DNA of 52,233 nucleotides from Euryarchaeota archaeon UBA258 (lineage in GTDB: Archaea > Thermoplasmatota > Poseidoniia > Poseidoniales > Poseidoniaceae): NCBI GenBank assembly GCA_002502605.1, contig DAPR01000078.1, positions 1-52,233 of the forward strand. Direction: 5' to 3'. A model generated the notes under the pieces. That model was not told the DNA's origin and made no database searches. It saw only the letters and a program-made list of their open reading frames with translations. Position 1 is the first letter of the stretch, and each line of letters opens with the position of its first letter. The position numbers and the translations under genes were made by a program. Of the stretch, positions 34,498 through 44,094 are shown piece after piece.

Positions 34498-34766
34498 TGA
34501 TGACAGAACAGGAACACGCAGAAACGGATGTATGTGAGAAACTTGAAGGATGGACCCACGAGGATGTGGGAAAGCGAATTCCAAAGCGAAGCACTCCAAA
34601 CGGAACGTATTACAACGAACCAATCGTTGCGGTTTTTTGTCAATTCTGCGGATCTGAATTCATTGGGCCCAGCCGCGAAGCAGGCGGATTTCTTGGTGGG
34701 CACGAGTGCCTCCATGCGTGGGAGATTTCCCAAGCCATGAGTCGAGAAGACGGTCTGACCGAGTGA
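34497..34766 (+). CDS. Small zinc-finger protein
   Basis: The 89-residue protein has Cys and His arranged as FCQFCGSEF...GGHECLHAWE, a single zinc-binding knuckle. A neutral N-terminal part contains EGWTHEDVGKRIPKRSTPNGTYYNEP. The ATG at 34497 overlaps the stop of the M24 peptidase gene (TGATG); a second ATG follows directly. The role is unknown; nucleic-acid or protein binding is possible. Confidence 0.7.
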   Translation: MMTEQEHAETDVCEKLEGWTHEDVGKRIPKRSTPNGTYYNEPIVAVFCQFCGSEFIGPSREAGGFLGGHECLHAWEISQAMSREDGLTE

Positions 34767-34792
34767 AGCCGCCATTCAAAGCGACCATAGTG

Positions 34793-34802
34793 TTCAATAT
34801 GC
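34793..34802 (+). promoter_or_regulatory. TATA-like box of the histone-fold-like gene
   Basis: TTCAATATGC is centred 25 bases before the ATG at 34823. This spacing favours that ATG over the GTG at 34814. Confidence 0.5.
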
Positions 34803-34822
34803 TTCATCGCTGAGTGGAGGGT

Positions 34823-35617
34823 ATGGCCAAACCATATTCCCCCGGACACATCGGTGCTGTTGCCTCAAATTTCACTGAAATGAGGCTGGCAGGTGCCGTT
34901 AAGCAACGCTTGGTTGAACTGGTCTGCGAAGAAATCGAAAGGCTCGTACCAGACATGGAACAAGCGACGCTTGCGCAGGATGCCGAGCGAAAAACCCTCG
35001 ATGATCCTCATCGCACCCGGCTGAATTACAACCGCACTCGGGAACTCATGATCGACCAAATCAACGCGGTTGATTCCGTTGGCTCGGCTGCTGTCCAAGG
35101 CGGTATTGAGCACATCGAACGGCATCTTGCAACCCTTGTGAAGCATGCAGAAGCCGCAGCAGAAAAGGACAGGGTGGCAACCATCAAGCCACGTCATCTT
35201 GAGATTGCAGTTCAAGGAATGGGACTTGAAGATGGCGACGAGGCAGATCAGGTGGTCGAAGCGGTGCAAACTGAGGATTTTGTCGTCAGCCAAGGTGGCG
35301 GGGTTCTCACTGAATCCTCTTTGCTCTCTTTGGCCCGGACTCATGCTAAAATGCCTGTGACCAAGGATGCGGTTGAGGAATTGCTGGAAACATACTACAT
35401 GGTTGTTGAGCAACTTGAATCGGACATCCGTAAACACGCTCAACTTGGTGGGAATCCCGTGCAGTTTATCGAAGCCATCGGGCGCATGAAGACTCTGATG
35501 TCGCTTGGATGGATGCGAGCAATGCTCAGCAAAGCCGCAGAATCCGCCAGGGAACGAGGTTACAAGCGAATCGATGTTGAGCAAATTGTCAACATCGATC
35601 CGTTTGAGACAAACTGA
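34823..35617 (+). CDS. Protein with two histone-fold-like segments
   Basis: The 264-residue protein is all helical. Residues 81-134 resemble an archaeal histone: a long helix (VGSAAVQGGIEHIERHLA), then LVKHAEAAAEKDRVATIKPRHLEIAVQGMG. This parallels the histone ending with A-x-x-A-x-x-x-x-R-x-T-I-K-x-x-x-x-x-x-A-V. Residues 176-259 show a second similar ending (SKAAESARERGYKRIDVEQIVNI). Residues 10-75 are additional helices, partly amphipathic. Two folds in one chain would let it form an internal histone pair that binds DNA or acts as a transcription factor of NF-Y type. This is by pattern only and needs a structure comparison. Confidence 0.6.
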   Translation: MAKPYSPGHIGAVASNFTEMRLAGAVKQRLVELVCEEIERLVPDMEQATLAQDAERKTLDDPHRTRLNYNRTRELMIDQINAVDSVGSAAVQGGIEHIERHLATLVKHAEAAAEKDRVATIKPRHLEIAVQGMGLEDGDEADQVVEAVQTEDFVVSQGGGVLTESSLLSLARTHAKMPVTKDAVEELLETYYMVVEQLESDIRKHAQLGGNPVQFIEAIGRMKTLMSLGWMRAMLSKAAESARERGYKRIDVEQIVNIDPFETN

Positions 35618-35624
35618 ACTCGCT

Positions 35625-36092
35625 TCAAAGCGATGCAGCGAAAGCGACGATTGCACCGTAATCCGGTTCAACGCCCGGGTTTTCAGCGACCCAGCGGTGT
35701 TGGACTGTGCCTTCTTTATCGACGACAATAACCACTCGGTTGGCGCTAACATATCCATCGATGCCACCAAGGCCGACAAAGGTTGCATCATAGGCATGGA
35801 CCACTTCTCTGTCCAGATCGGAAAGGAGCGCGAATTCAAGGTTGTATTTTCTTGCGAATTCAGCGTTGGCCCATGGTGAGTCGACGCTGATGCCAAGAAC
35901 GACAGCGTTGGCGTCGTTTAGCGAGGCAAGGTTGTCTTGGAAGGCGCACATTTCTTTGTCACAGACGCCAGTGAAAGCGCCTGGATAGAAGGCTAGAATG
36001 ACGTTTTGACCTTGGAAGTCTGCGAGGCTGACATCGCTTTTGTCGGTGGTTTTCAAGGTAAAGGCAGGGGCTGTGTCTCCAATATTGACCAT
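35625..36092 (-). CDS. Peroxiredoxin (AhpE/Bcp-like)
   Basis: In the 155-residue protein, the thioredoxin fold has the peroxidatic Cys in FYPGAFTGVCDKEMCAF near residue 45, with a second Cys four residues later. It also has the conserved LGISVDSPWANAEFARKYNLEFALLSD and RVVIVVDKEGTVQHRW. It reduces hydrogen peroxide or organic peroxides with thiol electrons. ATG 36092 is chosen since a TATA-like box lies 26 bases upstream. It follows katG on the same strand, forming a peroxide-defence pair. Confidence 0.92.
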   Translation of the reverse strand: MVNIGDTAPAFTLKTTDKSDVSLADFQGQNVILAFYPGAFTGVCDKEMCAFQDNLASLNDANAVVLGISVDSPWANAEFARKYNLEFALLSDLDREVVHAYDATFVGLGGIDGYVSANRVVIVVDKEGTVQHRWVAENPGVEPDYGAIVAFAASL

Positions 36093-36114
36093 GCTAAAGC
36101 CAACCACCGCCGGC

Positions 36115-36122
36115 GTATATCC
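36115..36122 (-). promoter_or_regulatory. TATA-like box of the peroxiredoxin gene
   Basis: The minus strand reads GGATATAC, centred about 26 bases before the ATG at 36092, in the short gap after katG. The peroxiredoxin gene therefore probably has its own promoter as well. Confidence 0.5.
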
Positions 36123-36146
36123 GTTTCGATGAGGCAAACAGAACCA

Positions 36147-38309
<2,163 letters not shown>

Positions 38310-38331
38310 TCAAATTTTGGAAACTCTCATG

Positions 38332-38343
38332 ACATATCAAATT
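38332..38343 (-). promoter_or_regulatory. TATA-like box of katG
   Basis: The minus strand reads AATTTGATATGT, centred about 37 bases before the katG ATG, giving a leader of roughly 10 bases. It closely resembles the radA box (TTTGATATAC). Confidence 0.5.
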
Positions 38344-38445
38344 GTAGTTTCAGCGTTCATCCAATTTCTATGCCGGGGTGTATGCCTGTGGTAGGGTTGA
38401 TGTGCTCGCTCTCCTGCCCAAACACATGTGCAGGGGGCTCAATTG

Positions 38446-38784
38446 ATGGTTGAAATTGAGCGCCTTACCCCACACACTTGGAAGAACTTCCTCGATGCCC
38501 CCACTGTTTTGTTGGTGCTTGGGAAAGAAGATTGCGAACCTTGCACGGCATGGACGCAGACGCTCACCATTGACCACAATCAGAGCGTGGCTGCTCATGA
38601 GATCCGCATAGGTTACATTCCCCTCGATGCACCGGGTTTTGCCCAATTCAAAATCGACCATCCTTGGGTTTCATTGGTGGATGTGCTCCCCTTCAACGCC
38701 CTGTTCATCAACGGTGAACGTGGTGCTGAATGGGCTGGCGGAAGCATTGAGCGATTGATGAAGGAACTGAAAGGGCGTGTGTGA
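38446..38784 (+). CDS. Thioredoxin-like protein (CEPC)
   Basis: The 112-residue protein has the thioredoxin strand-and-active-site pattern VLLVLGKEDCEPCTAWTQTL with a CxxC pair near residue 30, a central strand IGYIPLDAPG, the cis-Pro region VDVLPFNALFINGE and a final helix. It is probably a thiol-disulfide reductant. It is divergent from katG, and its stop overlaps the GTG start of the following membrane protein, which suggests joint expression. ATG 38446 is preferred over GTG 38428. Confidence 0.78.
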   Translation: MVEIERLTPHTWKNFLDAPTVLLVLGKEDCEPCTAWTQTLTIDHNQSVAAHEIRIGYIPLDAPGFAQFKIDHPWVSLVDVLPFNALFINGERGAEWAGGSIERLMKELKGRV

Positions 38785-39653
38785 TTTTGCTTGCATCCTC
38801 CGTCCTTCTCTCTGCTTTCTTGGCAGGTTTGGTCGCAACAGGAGTGACACTCGCCATTGAGCGATGGGGGGGCCTTGTCGGTGGTGTGCTTGGCACCGTC
38901 CCATCCACAATTGTTCCAGCAGCTGCAGGAATGCACCTCTCAGGCAATGAAGAGGAGTTGCTGCAAAGCATGGCCATCGTCCCATTGGGGATGCTTCTGA
39001 ACGCCCTGTTCCTCGGCGTGTGGGTCATGTTGCCTTCTCGCTTGGGCGAGCGTCGTCCACTGTTGATCACCACCTTCGTCTCGTTGATCGTTTGGGCCTG
39101 TGCCGGCGTGATTCTTCTGATGATCATCAGCAAAGCCACGAGCCTGGGTGCCTCGCACTGGACCATTGGCTTCGGAGGCTTGTTTCTCCTCATCGCCTTG
39201 GCTGTTCGGTTCAACCTCGAGGCTCGCCCTGCTCCAAAGGGCACTCATCGGGTGCATTGGCCGGTGCTTGTTGGCAGAGGAAGCGCTGCAGCGGTTGCTA
39301 TTGGCTGTGCTGTTTGGCTTTCAAGCCAAGGCTTTCCCCTGCTTGCTGGCTTAGCGGCTGTGTTCCCGGCGATTTTCCTGACGAGCATGGTGGCATTGTG
39401 GCTGGCTCAAGGTGAAACCGTTCCACAAGGTGCTGCAGGGCCGATGATGCTTGGTGGCGTGAGCGTGGCTGTGTATGCGCTCGTGATCATGTGGTCCCTG
39501 CCGACACTGGGTCCGGTCTTTGGCTCACTTGTTGCATGGCTTGCTGCCGTTGGCGGGTGGTCTTGCCCGGTCTACCTGATTTTACGCAGAAGGGACCTTA
39601 TCCATTCACTTCGCGAGTCCAGCGCTCTGCAGCCGGAACCCCTTCAATCGTGA
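38781..39653 (+). CDS. Polytopic membrane protein of unknown family
   Basis: The 290-residue product has about eight to nine hydrophobic segments. Two internally similar regions, GGLVGGVLGTVPSTIVPAAAG near residue 30 and GLAAVFPAIFLTSMVALWLAQG near 190, suggest an inverted or duplicated transporter fold. It begins with GTG inside the stop of the thioredoxin-like gene. Its last 56 bases overlap the convergent CPCC gene. No specific substrate can be inferred. Confidence 0.72.
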   Translation: MILLASSVLLSAFLAGLVATGVTLAIERWGGLVGGVLGTVPSTIVPAAAGMHLSGNEEELLQSMAIVPLGMLLNALFLGVWVMLPSRLGERRPLLITTFVSLIVWACAGVILLMIISKATSLGASHWTIGFGGLFLLIALAVRFNLEARPAPKGTHRVHWPVLVGRGSAAAVAIGCAVWLSSQGFPLLAGLAAVFPAIFLTSMVALWLAQGETVPQGAAGPMMLGGVSVAVYALVIMWSLPTLGPVFGSLVAWLAAVGGWSCPVYLILRRRDLIHSLRESSALQPEPLQS

Positions 39654-39897
39654 TTTCAACGCCAATCACGCCCTTGAGGCTTGACACTTTACGATGCAAT
39701 TCGCGAAGATCCAAAAGGCAGCAAGGGCAATGCGGGCGATGCGGCGTGATGGACATCTCAATGATGCCCGTCTTGCCAATCTCAATGCTTTGCATCGCTT
39801 TTGTTTTGGTGTAAGGCAGATCGGTGTGCGGGTCTTTCCATCCATTCAACAAGCGAATCACCCGGAGGCTCAGGGCTTTGTGATGTCGAGGTTTCAT
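39598..39897 (-). CDS. Small CPCC metal-binding protein (possibly MIP18/DUF59-like)
   Basis: The 99-residue protein has GIIEMSITPHRPHCPCCLLDLRELHRKVSSLKGVIGVEITIEGVPAAERWT. The alternation of strand, Cys-rich turn, helix (DLRELHRKV) and strand (GVEITIEGVP) recalls the MIP18/DUF59 fold used in iron-sulfur assembly. The PHCPCC cluster could hold a metal. It closes the minus-strand run xseA-xseB and overlaps the convergent membrane protein gene by 56 bases. The family call is tentative. Confidence 0.6.
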   Translation of the reverse strand: MKPRHHKALSLRVIRLLNGWKDPHTDLPYTKTKAMQSIEIGKTGIIEMSITPHRPHCPCCLLDLRELHRKVSSLKGVIGVEITIEGVPAAERWTREVNG

Positions 39898-39915
39898 GTC
39901 AACTGACTCCTGTCT

Positions 39916-40158
39916 TCAATCTGAGGCCTGTGCATCTTGTGCTTGAAGTTCGTGTTCGAGGTCTTCCAATCGAAGTTCGTTTAAACGGCCCTCGGCTGAC
40001 ATCAATTCGCGTTGACAAATTTTGAGCAAAGCCGCTCCTTCTTCGTAAAGTTTCAATGTTTCATCAAGCCCCATACCGCCGCGCTCAAGGGCGGCTACTA
40101 TGGTTTCCAATCGCTGTGCTGCTTCGTTATAGGTTGGTTCTTTTTCAGACATCTTCAT
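39916..40158 (-). CDS. xseB: Exodeoxyribonuclease VII small subunit
   Basis: At 80 residues the length fits XseB exactly. The conserved helical pair is visible: YNEAAQRLETIVAALERGGMGLDETLKLYEEGAALLKICQRELMSAEGRL. Several small subunits bind the C-terminal helix of one XseA chain. The ATG overlaps the xseA stop (ATGA). Confidence 0.95.
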   Translation of the reverse strand: MKMSEKEPTYNEAAQRLETIVAALERGGMGLDETLKLYEEGAALLKICQRELMSAEGRLNELRLEDLEHELQAQDAQASD

Positions 40159-41411
40159 TCCTCATTGGTGTGAATCTCAGTCACCGTTGTTTGTGCGGTA
40201 CCATCGACAAAGTGAAGGCTGTAGTGCTGGCCAACTTCAAGCATATTGACGTTGGTCACTACATCGCCTTGTTCGGTCTGCGTCATTGCATACCCTCGTT
40301 CAAGAACGCGTTGTGGGTGAATGGATTCGAGCGCCGCTTCCAAACCCGCAATACGGGTTCGTTCACGAGCAAATGTGGCCTCAACTGCCCGGTCAAGGTT
40401 CGAACGGAGCGTTAACATCGACCGCTTTCCAGCGTTTATGCCTGCAAGTGGGGCCACTTTCAATCTGGCATGTAAGTTGACCAATCGACGTCTTGCATCA
40501 CCAAAAGTTCTGATCATGGCGTGGTTCAACCGTTCATTCAATTCATCCTGCCATTGTTCCAGCTCTGCTTTGACGGGCACACACCGTTCAATCGCGTTTG
40601 AAGGGGTTGATGCTCTTACATCTGCAACCAAATCTGAAACAAGCAAATCTGATTCATGGCCTACTGCGGATACAACTGGGATTGGACTGGCGAGGATTGC
40701 CCGTACGACCGGCTCGAGGTTGAAGGCCCAGAGGTCTTCAGGAGCGCCGCCACCTCGTCCCACAATGACAAGGTCGACGGGAGGCTCCCCGCGTTGTGCT
40801 GCACATTCAGGTGTTGCCAACCTTCGCGATAACGCAAGACCCCGAACAATTTCCTCAGTCGCCCGTTCACCTTGAACCAACACTTCGATGACGGTTCTTC
40901 GTAGCCCTGGCCAACGGTTTTCGATCAAGCGATGCATATCTGCAAGTGCTGCGGACCCCGCTCCAGTGATGATGAGGATGTGCTTTGGCGCAAACGGAGG
41001 GCGTTTGCGAGGCCGGTCGAGTTCACCCTCATGACGAAGCCGTTCAACCAATTGACGACGAGCTTCCTCCATGGCGCCAAGAGTATTAGCCGGTTCAATG
41101 CGCTCAACATTGAGTTGGATGTTGCCTCTTTTGACGTACAAATCTAAGGTCGCCGTGACCACGACTACGCTTCCTTCTTTGATGGTCGGGTGGATGGTGC
41201 AGCGCCCTTTCCAAATGACCGCACTGATTTGTCCATCGTGATCGCGGAGGGTGAAGTAGGTGTGCCCGGAAGGGTACTGTTTCCACTGAGACACTTCACC
41301 TTTGATGGTTTGGCGTTGGAACAGAGGCTCCTGAACAAGCGTCCGCTTGATCATTGAAACGAACTGCCCAACGGCTAGGGGGCCGGTTGTGACTTCACCT
41401 CGCCCCGTCAT
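40155..41411 (-). CDS. xseA: Exodeoxyribonuclease VII large subunit
   Basis: The 418-residue protein has an N-terminal OB-fold domain (IKGEVSQWKQYPSGHTYFTLRDHDGQISAVIWKG), then the catalytic core with ITGAGSAALADMHRLIENRWPG, DLVIVGRGGGAPEDLWAFNLEPVVRAI and VSAVGHESDLLVSDLVADVRASTPSNA. A coiled-coil stalk and a C-terminal MTQTEQG beta segment follow. ExoVII degrades single-stranded DNA from both ends without need of metal. It is general in bacteria and uncommon in archaea, so transfer is likely. It is followed by xseB with overlap. Confidence 0.95.
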   Translation of the reverse strand: MTGRGEVTTGPLAVGQFVSMIKRTLVQEPLFQRQTIKGEVSQWKQYPSGHTYFTLRDHDGQISAVIWKGRCTIHPTIKEGSVVVVTATLDLYVKRGNIQLNVERIEPANTLGAMEEARRQLVERLRHEGELDRPRKRPPFAPKHILIITGAGSAALADMHRLIENRWPGLRRTVIEVLVQGERATEEIVRGLALSRRLATPECAAQRGEPPVDLVIVGRGGGAPEDLWAFNLEPVVRAILASPIPVVSAVGHESDLLVSDLVADVRASTPSNAIERCVPVKAELEQWQDELNERLNHAMIRTFGDARRRLVNLHARLKVAPLAGINAGKRSMLTLRSNLDRAVEATFARERTRIAGLEAALESIHPQRVLERGYAMTQTEQGDVVTNVNMLEVGQHYSLHFVDGTAQTTVTEIHTNEE

Positions 41412-41474
41412 GGTTGTTGAGGGGCGTCTACGGTTCTTGAACCATCTGCGTACGAAGTGCCATCTTGTGAGAGG

Positions 41475-41663
41475 TCAGTCTTCATGAGGGCCCTTTGCGT
41501 CTTCAGCGCTCTTTCTTCGTTGAATAAGCTGATGACGTTGCCTCGCTTCAACTTCATCCAATTTGAGTTGAATGCGCTTTTTTAGAAACCGATAGACAAT
41601 GTACAACGCAAGGACATCAACGGCAAGAATCAGCCATTCAATTTGCCCCCATTCTTCAAACAT
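41475..41663 (-). CDS. Small single-helix membrane protein
   Basis: The 62-residue product has one hydrophobic segment at residues 8-27 (EWLILAVDVLALYIVYRFL) and a long charged helical tail (KLDEVEARQRHQLIQRRK), a type that could form a coiled coil at the membrane face. It lies between the ferredoxin gene and xseA on the same strand, 12 bases after the ferredoxin stop. No family is recognised. Confidence 0.6.
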   Translation of the reverse strand: MFEEWGQIEWLILAVDVLALYIVYRFLKKRIQLKLDEVEARQRHQLIQRRKSAEDAKGPHED

Positions 41664-41675
41664 ACCGAACCTTCC

Positions 41676-42020
41676 TCATAGCGGTGGACGAATGTCAATA
41701 TCAACATCGCCTGTTGGTTGTCCAATGCATCCAAGCCTTGCTCCTTCCTCAACAAGGAAATCATCCAACCCAGGTGGAAGTGGTTCCGGCAATGGGACTT
41801 CGCCAAGCATCAATGTCACCATGCATGCACCACAGGTACCTGATGTGCAATTTGTAGGGATTTCAACGCCTGCTTCAAAGGCATGTTCTACCAGTGTTTT
41901 TCCAGCGACGAAGGGTGTTTGGCCGAGCAAATGAGGGCCTTGTAAAAATCGAACAACGGGACGTGTGTCGTCGTTTGTTGGTGAAATCTCAAGGATCGCT
42001 TCAACCGCGTTTGCGGACAT
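41676..42020 (-). CDS. [2Fe-2S] ferredoxin
   Basis: In the 114-residue protein the cluster ligands are seen as PTNCTSGTCGACMVTLMLG (Cys-x4-Cys-x2-Cys) with the fourth Cys in GARLGCIGQP, the plant-type ferredoxin arrangement. It transfers electrons in the cytoplasm; partners are not evident. ATG 42020 is chosen; a GTG three codons upstream lies just beyond the preceding gene's stop. It is in a minus-strand run with the zinc/coiled-coil gene upstream. Confidence 0.9.
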   Translation of the reverse strand: MSANAVEAILEISPTNDDTRPVVRFLQGPHLLGQTPFVAGKTLVEHAFEAGVEIPTNCTSGTCGACMVTLMLGEVPLPEPLPPGLDDFLVEEGARLGCIGQPTGDVDIDIRPPL

Positions 42021-42030
42021 AAACGTCACC

Positions 42031-43122
42031 TCATCGCATGTCTTTGTGCCGAGTCCAGCGTCCAGTTTGCTTGTTGAAATACAATCCAGCCTTCTTCATC
42101 CACTTGTTGAACTTGGTTGCTCCAGCACCCGTTCGGAGGATGAAATCCTCTCGATCTTCTTGGGCTTGGATGTATTCCTTGGCAGCCAAGGTCTGATCAA
42201 TCCAATCATTGATGTCCATCAGTCCACCGGTGAGTCCACCTTCTTCGACAACCTTGGTCATCTCGTCGGCGGTAGCTCCGGTTTCTTCGAGGTCCTTGCG
42301 GATCAATTCGTTGACGCTGCTGTAATCCATCGATGCTGGCTTTGGAGGCACAGGGTTTCGAGGGGGCTTGTCTTCATCGATGACAATGCGAGTGCCGTTG
42401 GCCATGCGCCCTTCGACGAGGTCAGCAAGTCCGGATGTGAAACTGGTTTCACATTCCCAGCACATGAAGGCCCAATCCTCTGGTCGATCTTGATCTCGTG
42501 CTTGACGTGGATCCATTTCATCGCCGCAGTGAGGGCATGCATGGAAGATAAGAGCAGGGACATGCTTTCTTCGGAAATCAACAATGTCTTGAGGCGTTCC
42601 TTCGAGTTCTAGCATCTCATGGTCACGAGCCGCTTCAAGGCCACGTGTCTCAAGTTGGTCGCGGATTTTGACCTTCTGGTCGTCCTTTCCTTCATCGTGG
42701 AGGTTGTTTTCAAGTTTCACGATGAGTTCGACAGTTTTCCCGAGGCGGTTCATGACCAGTTTCTGGGCACGGAATGCTTCGACCTTTGCAATCTTAAGGC
42801 GTTCCTTTTGCTCAGCAAGTTCGGTGAGAACATCCTTTTGCTTACGCTGGAATTTGATTTCTTCAATCTTTGATTCTTGCTTTTTCTCAGGTGCGAGGAC
42901 CTTCGACAAATAGCGTTCTTTTCCGTGGCTTTGTGGGCCAGCAGCGATGATTGAGATGACACCATCAGCGATGTCAGCCTTGAGGCCGTAATTTTCGATC
43001 AGCATGTCCTTGTCGATTTTCTTCAAATCGCCAATTTTCAGGCCAGAATCGGCCAACTGCTGAGCGGTGGTATCGTCAATCCCTCGACGTAGTAAAGCGA
43101 GATAGGTGTCCTTCTTTGCCAT
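42031..43122 (-). CDS. Hypothetical protein: helix-hairpin-helix start, coiled coil, zinc ribbon
   Basis: The 363-residue product begins with a HhH-like segment (GIDDTTAQQLADSGLKIGDLKKI) and a long charged coiled coil at residues 75-165. A zinc ribbon follows with HACPHCGDEMD near residue 194 and FMCWECETSF near 219, and a helical C-terminus ends in basic GLYFNKQTGRWTRHKDMR. The build suggests a nucleic-acid-binding factor, perhaps for RNA or ribosome. It follows ksgA on the same strand after 96 bases. No named family is recognised. Confidence 0.72.
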   Translation of the reverse strand: MAKKDTYLALLRRGIDDTTAQQLADSGLKIGDLKKIDKDMLIENYGLKADIADGVISIIAAGPQSHGKERYLSKVLAPEKKQESKIEEIKFQRKQKDVLTELAEQKERLKIAKVEAFRAQKLVMNRLGKTVELIVKLENNLHDEGKDDQKVKIRDQLETRGLEAARDHEMLELEGTPQDIVDFRRKHVPALIFHACPHCGDEMDPRQARDQDRPEDWAFMCWECETSFTSGLADLVEGRMANGTRIVIDEDKPPRNPVPPKPASMDYSSVNELIRKDLEETGATADEMTKVVEEGGLTGGLMDINDWIDQTLAAKEYIQAQEDREDFILRTGAGATKFNKWMKKAGLYFNKQTGRWTRHKDMR

Positions 43123-43218
43123 AGCATCCCCTCCGACAATCCCATGCGAGGAGGCACCACTAAGAAAAGGCTCTCCCGAATACGCGTCTTGTAAATACAG
43201 ATTTCGACGGTATTTAAC

Positions 43219-44094
43219 TCATGATTCAACTGAAGTCTTAGTGAATGATTCTGCGAGGGAAATCCAGTCGTCTAACTCCATTTCTTCAGGCCGAGCTTCA
43301 AGACGCTCGTCTTCAGCATGGGCGGCATAGGCATTTTTCCATCGAGCATGATGCCATTGTGCGACTCGATTGATTCGCTTCGGTGAACGCTTGAGGGTGG
43401 TTCTGAGTTTTTTCCGACGCTCTGCGAAGGCCTGATGGATCATTTGGCGCACCAACCGGACATCACAAGGCCACTCTTCGTGATGAGCTTCCATGGTGAC
43501 ATAGCGAGAATTTACTTTTGGATTCGGGCTGAAATGATGCGGCGCGACTTTGTCTTCAAGTTCGCAATCCCAATCCAAGGCTGCCGTCATGCCAAGCGAG
43601 CCAACATCGCTTTCGTACTCCATCACCAAGCGTTCACCAAACTCTTCCTGAACAAGCAATACGGCTCGTTCGATGTTTTCTGTTCGAGGGTTGCGCAGGT
43701 ATCGCGTCAGATGTTCAACAAGCGGTGATGAGATTTGGTACGGTATATTGGCCACAGCTTTGTTCAGGTCAGTCGGCCATGGCACATTGAGTGCATCGCC
43801 CTCGAGAAGGTTCAGCCGCCCTTCTTCGATTTCGGGAGCAAAAGCGCCACGGAGGTGTTCACAAGCAATCGGGTCGATTTCAATCGCCGTCACGTTGCAA
43901 CCAACTTCGAGCAGAGCTTCAGTGAGGACGCCGGGCCCTGGACCAATTTCTAAAACATGGTCGTCTGATTGCACTTCACCCAAAGCAACAGCGCGTTCAA
44001 TGATGCTGTCACTCACAAGAAAATGTTGGCCGAGTGATTTGTCAAAAGGCAATTTTGCCCTTAGGCTATCGACCAACCAACGGGCGCCCCTCAT
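43219..44094 (-). CDS. ksgA: 16S rRNA dimethyladenosine transferase KsgA/Dim1
   Basis: The 291-residue protein has the AdoMet motifs DKSLGQHFLVSD, VLEIGPGPGVLTEALLEVG, VTAIEIDP and the catalytic NIPYQISSPLVEHL, then the C-terminal helical domain with SPNPKVNSRYV and RRKKLRTTLKR. It dimethylates two adjacent adenines near the 3' end of 16S rRNA. The ATG overlaps the stop of the DUF655 gene (ATGA). The order DUF655-ksgA is a conserved archaeal neighbourhood. Confidence 0.96.
   Translation of the reverse strand: MRGARWLVDSLRAKLPFDKSLGQHFLVSDSIIERAVALGEVQSDDHVLEIGPGPGVLTEALLEVGCNVTAIEIDPIACEHLRGAFAPEIEEGRLNLLEGDALNVPWPTDLNKAVANIPYQISSPLVEHLTRYLRNPRTENIERAVLLVQEEFGERLVMEYESDVGSLGMTAALDWDCELEDKVAPHHFSPNPKVNSRYVTMEAHHEEWPCDVRLVRQMIHQAFAERRKKLRTTLKRSPKRINRVAQWHHARWKNAYAAHAEDERLEARPEEMELDDWISLAESFTKTSVES

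Noticed and set aside
34865..35896. 343-residue minus-strand frame
   Set aside because: It is antisense to the histone-fold-like gene and runs into the peroxiredoxin gene; its sequence lacks domain patterns.
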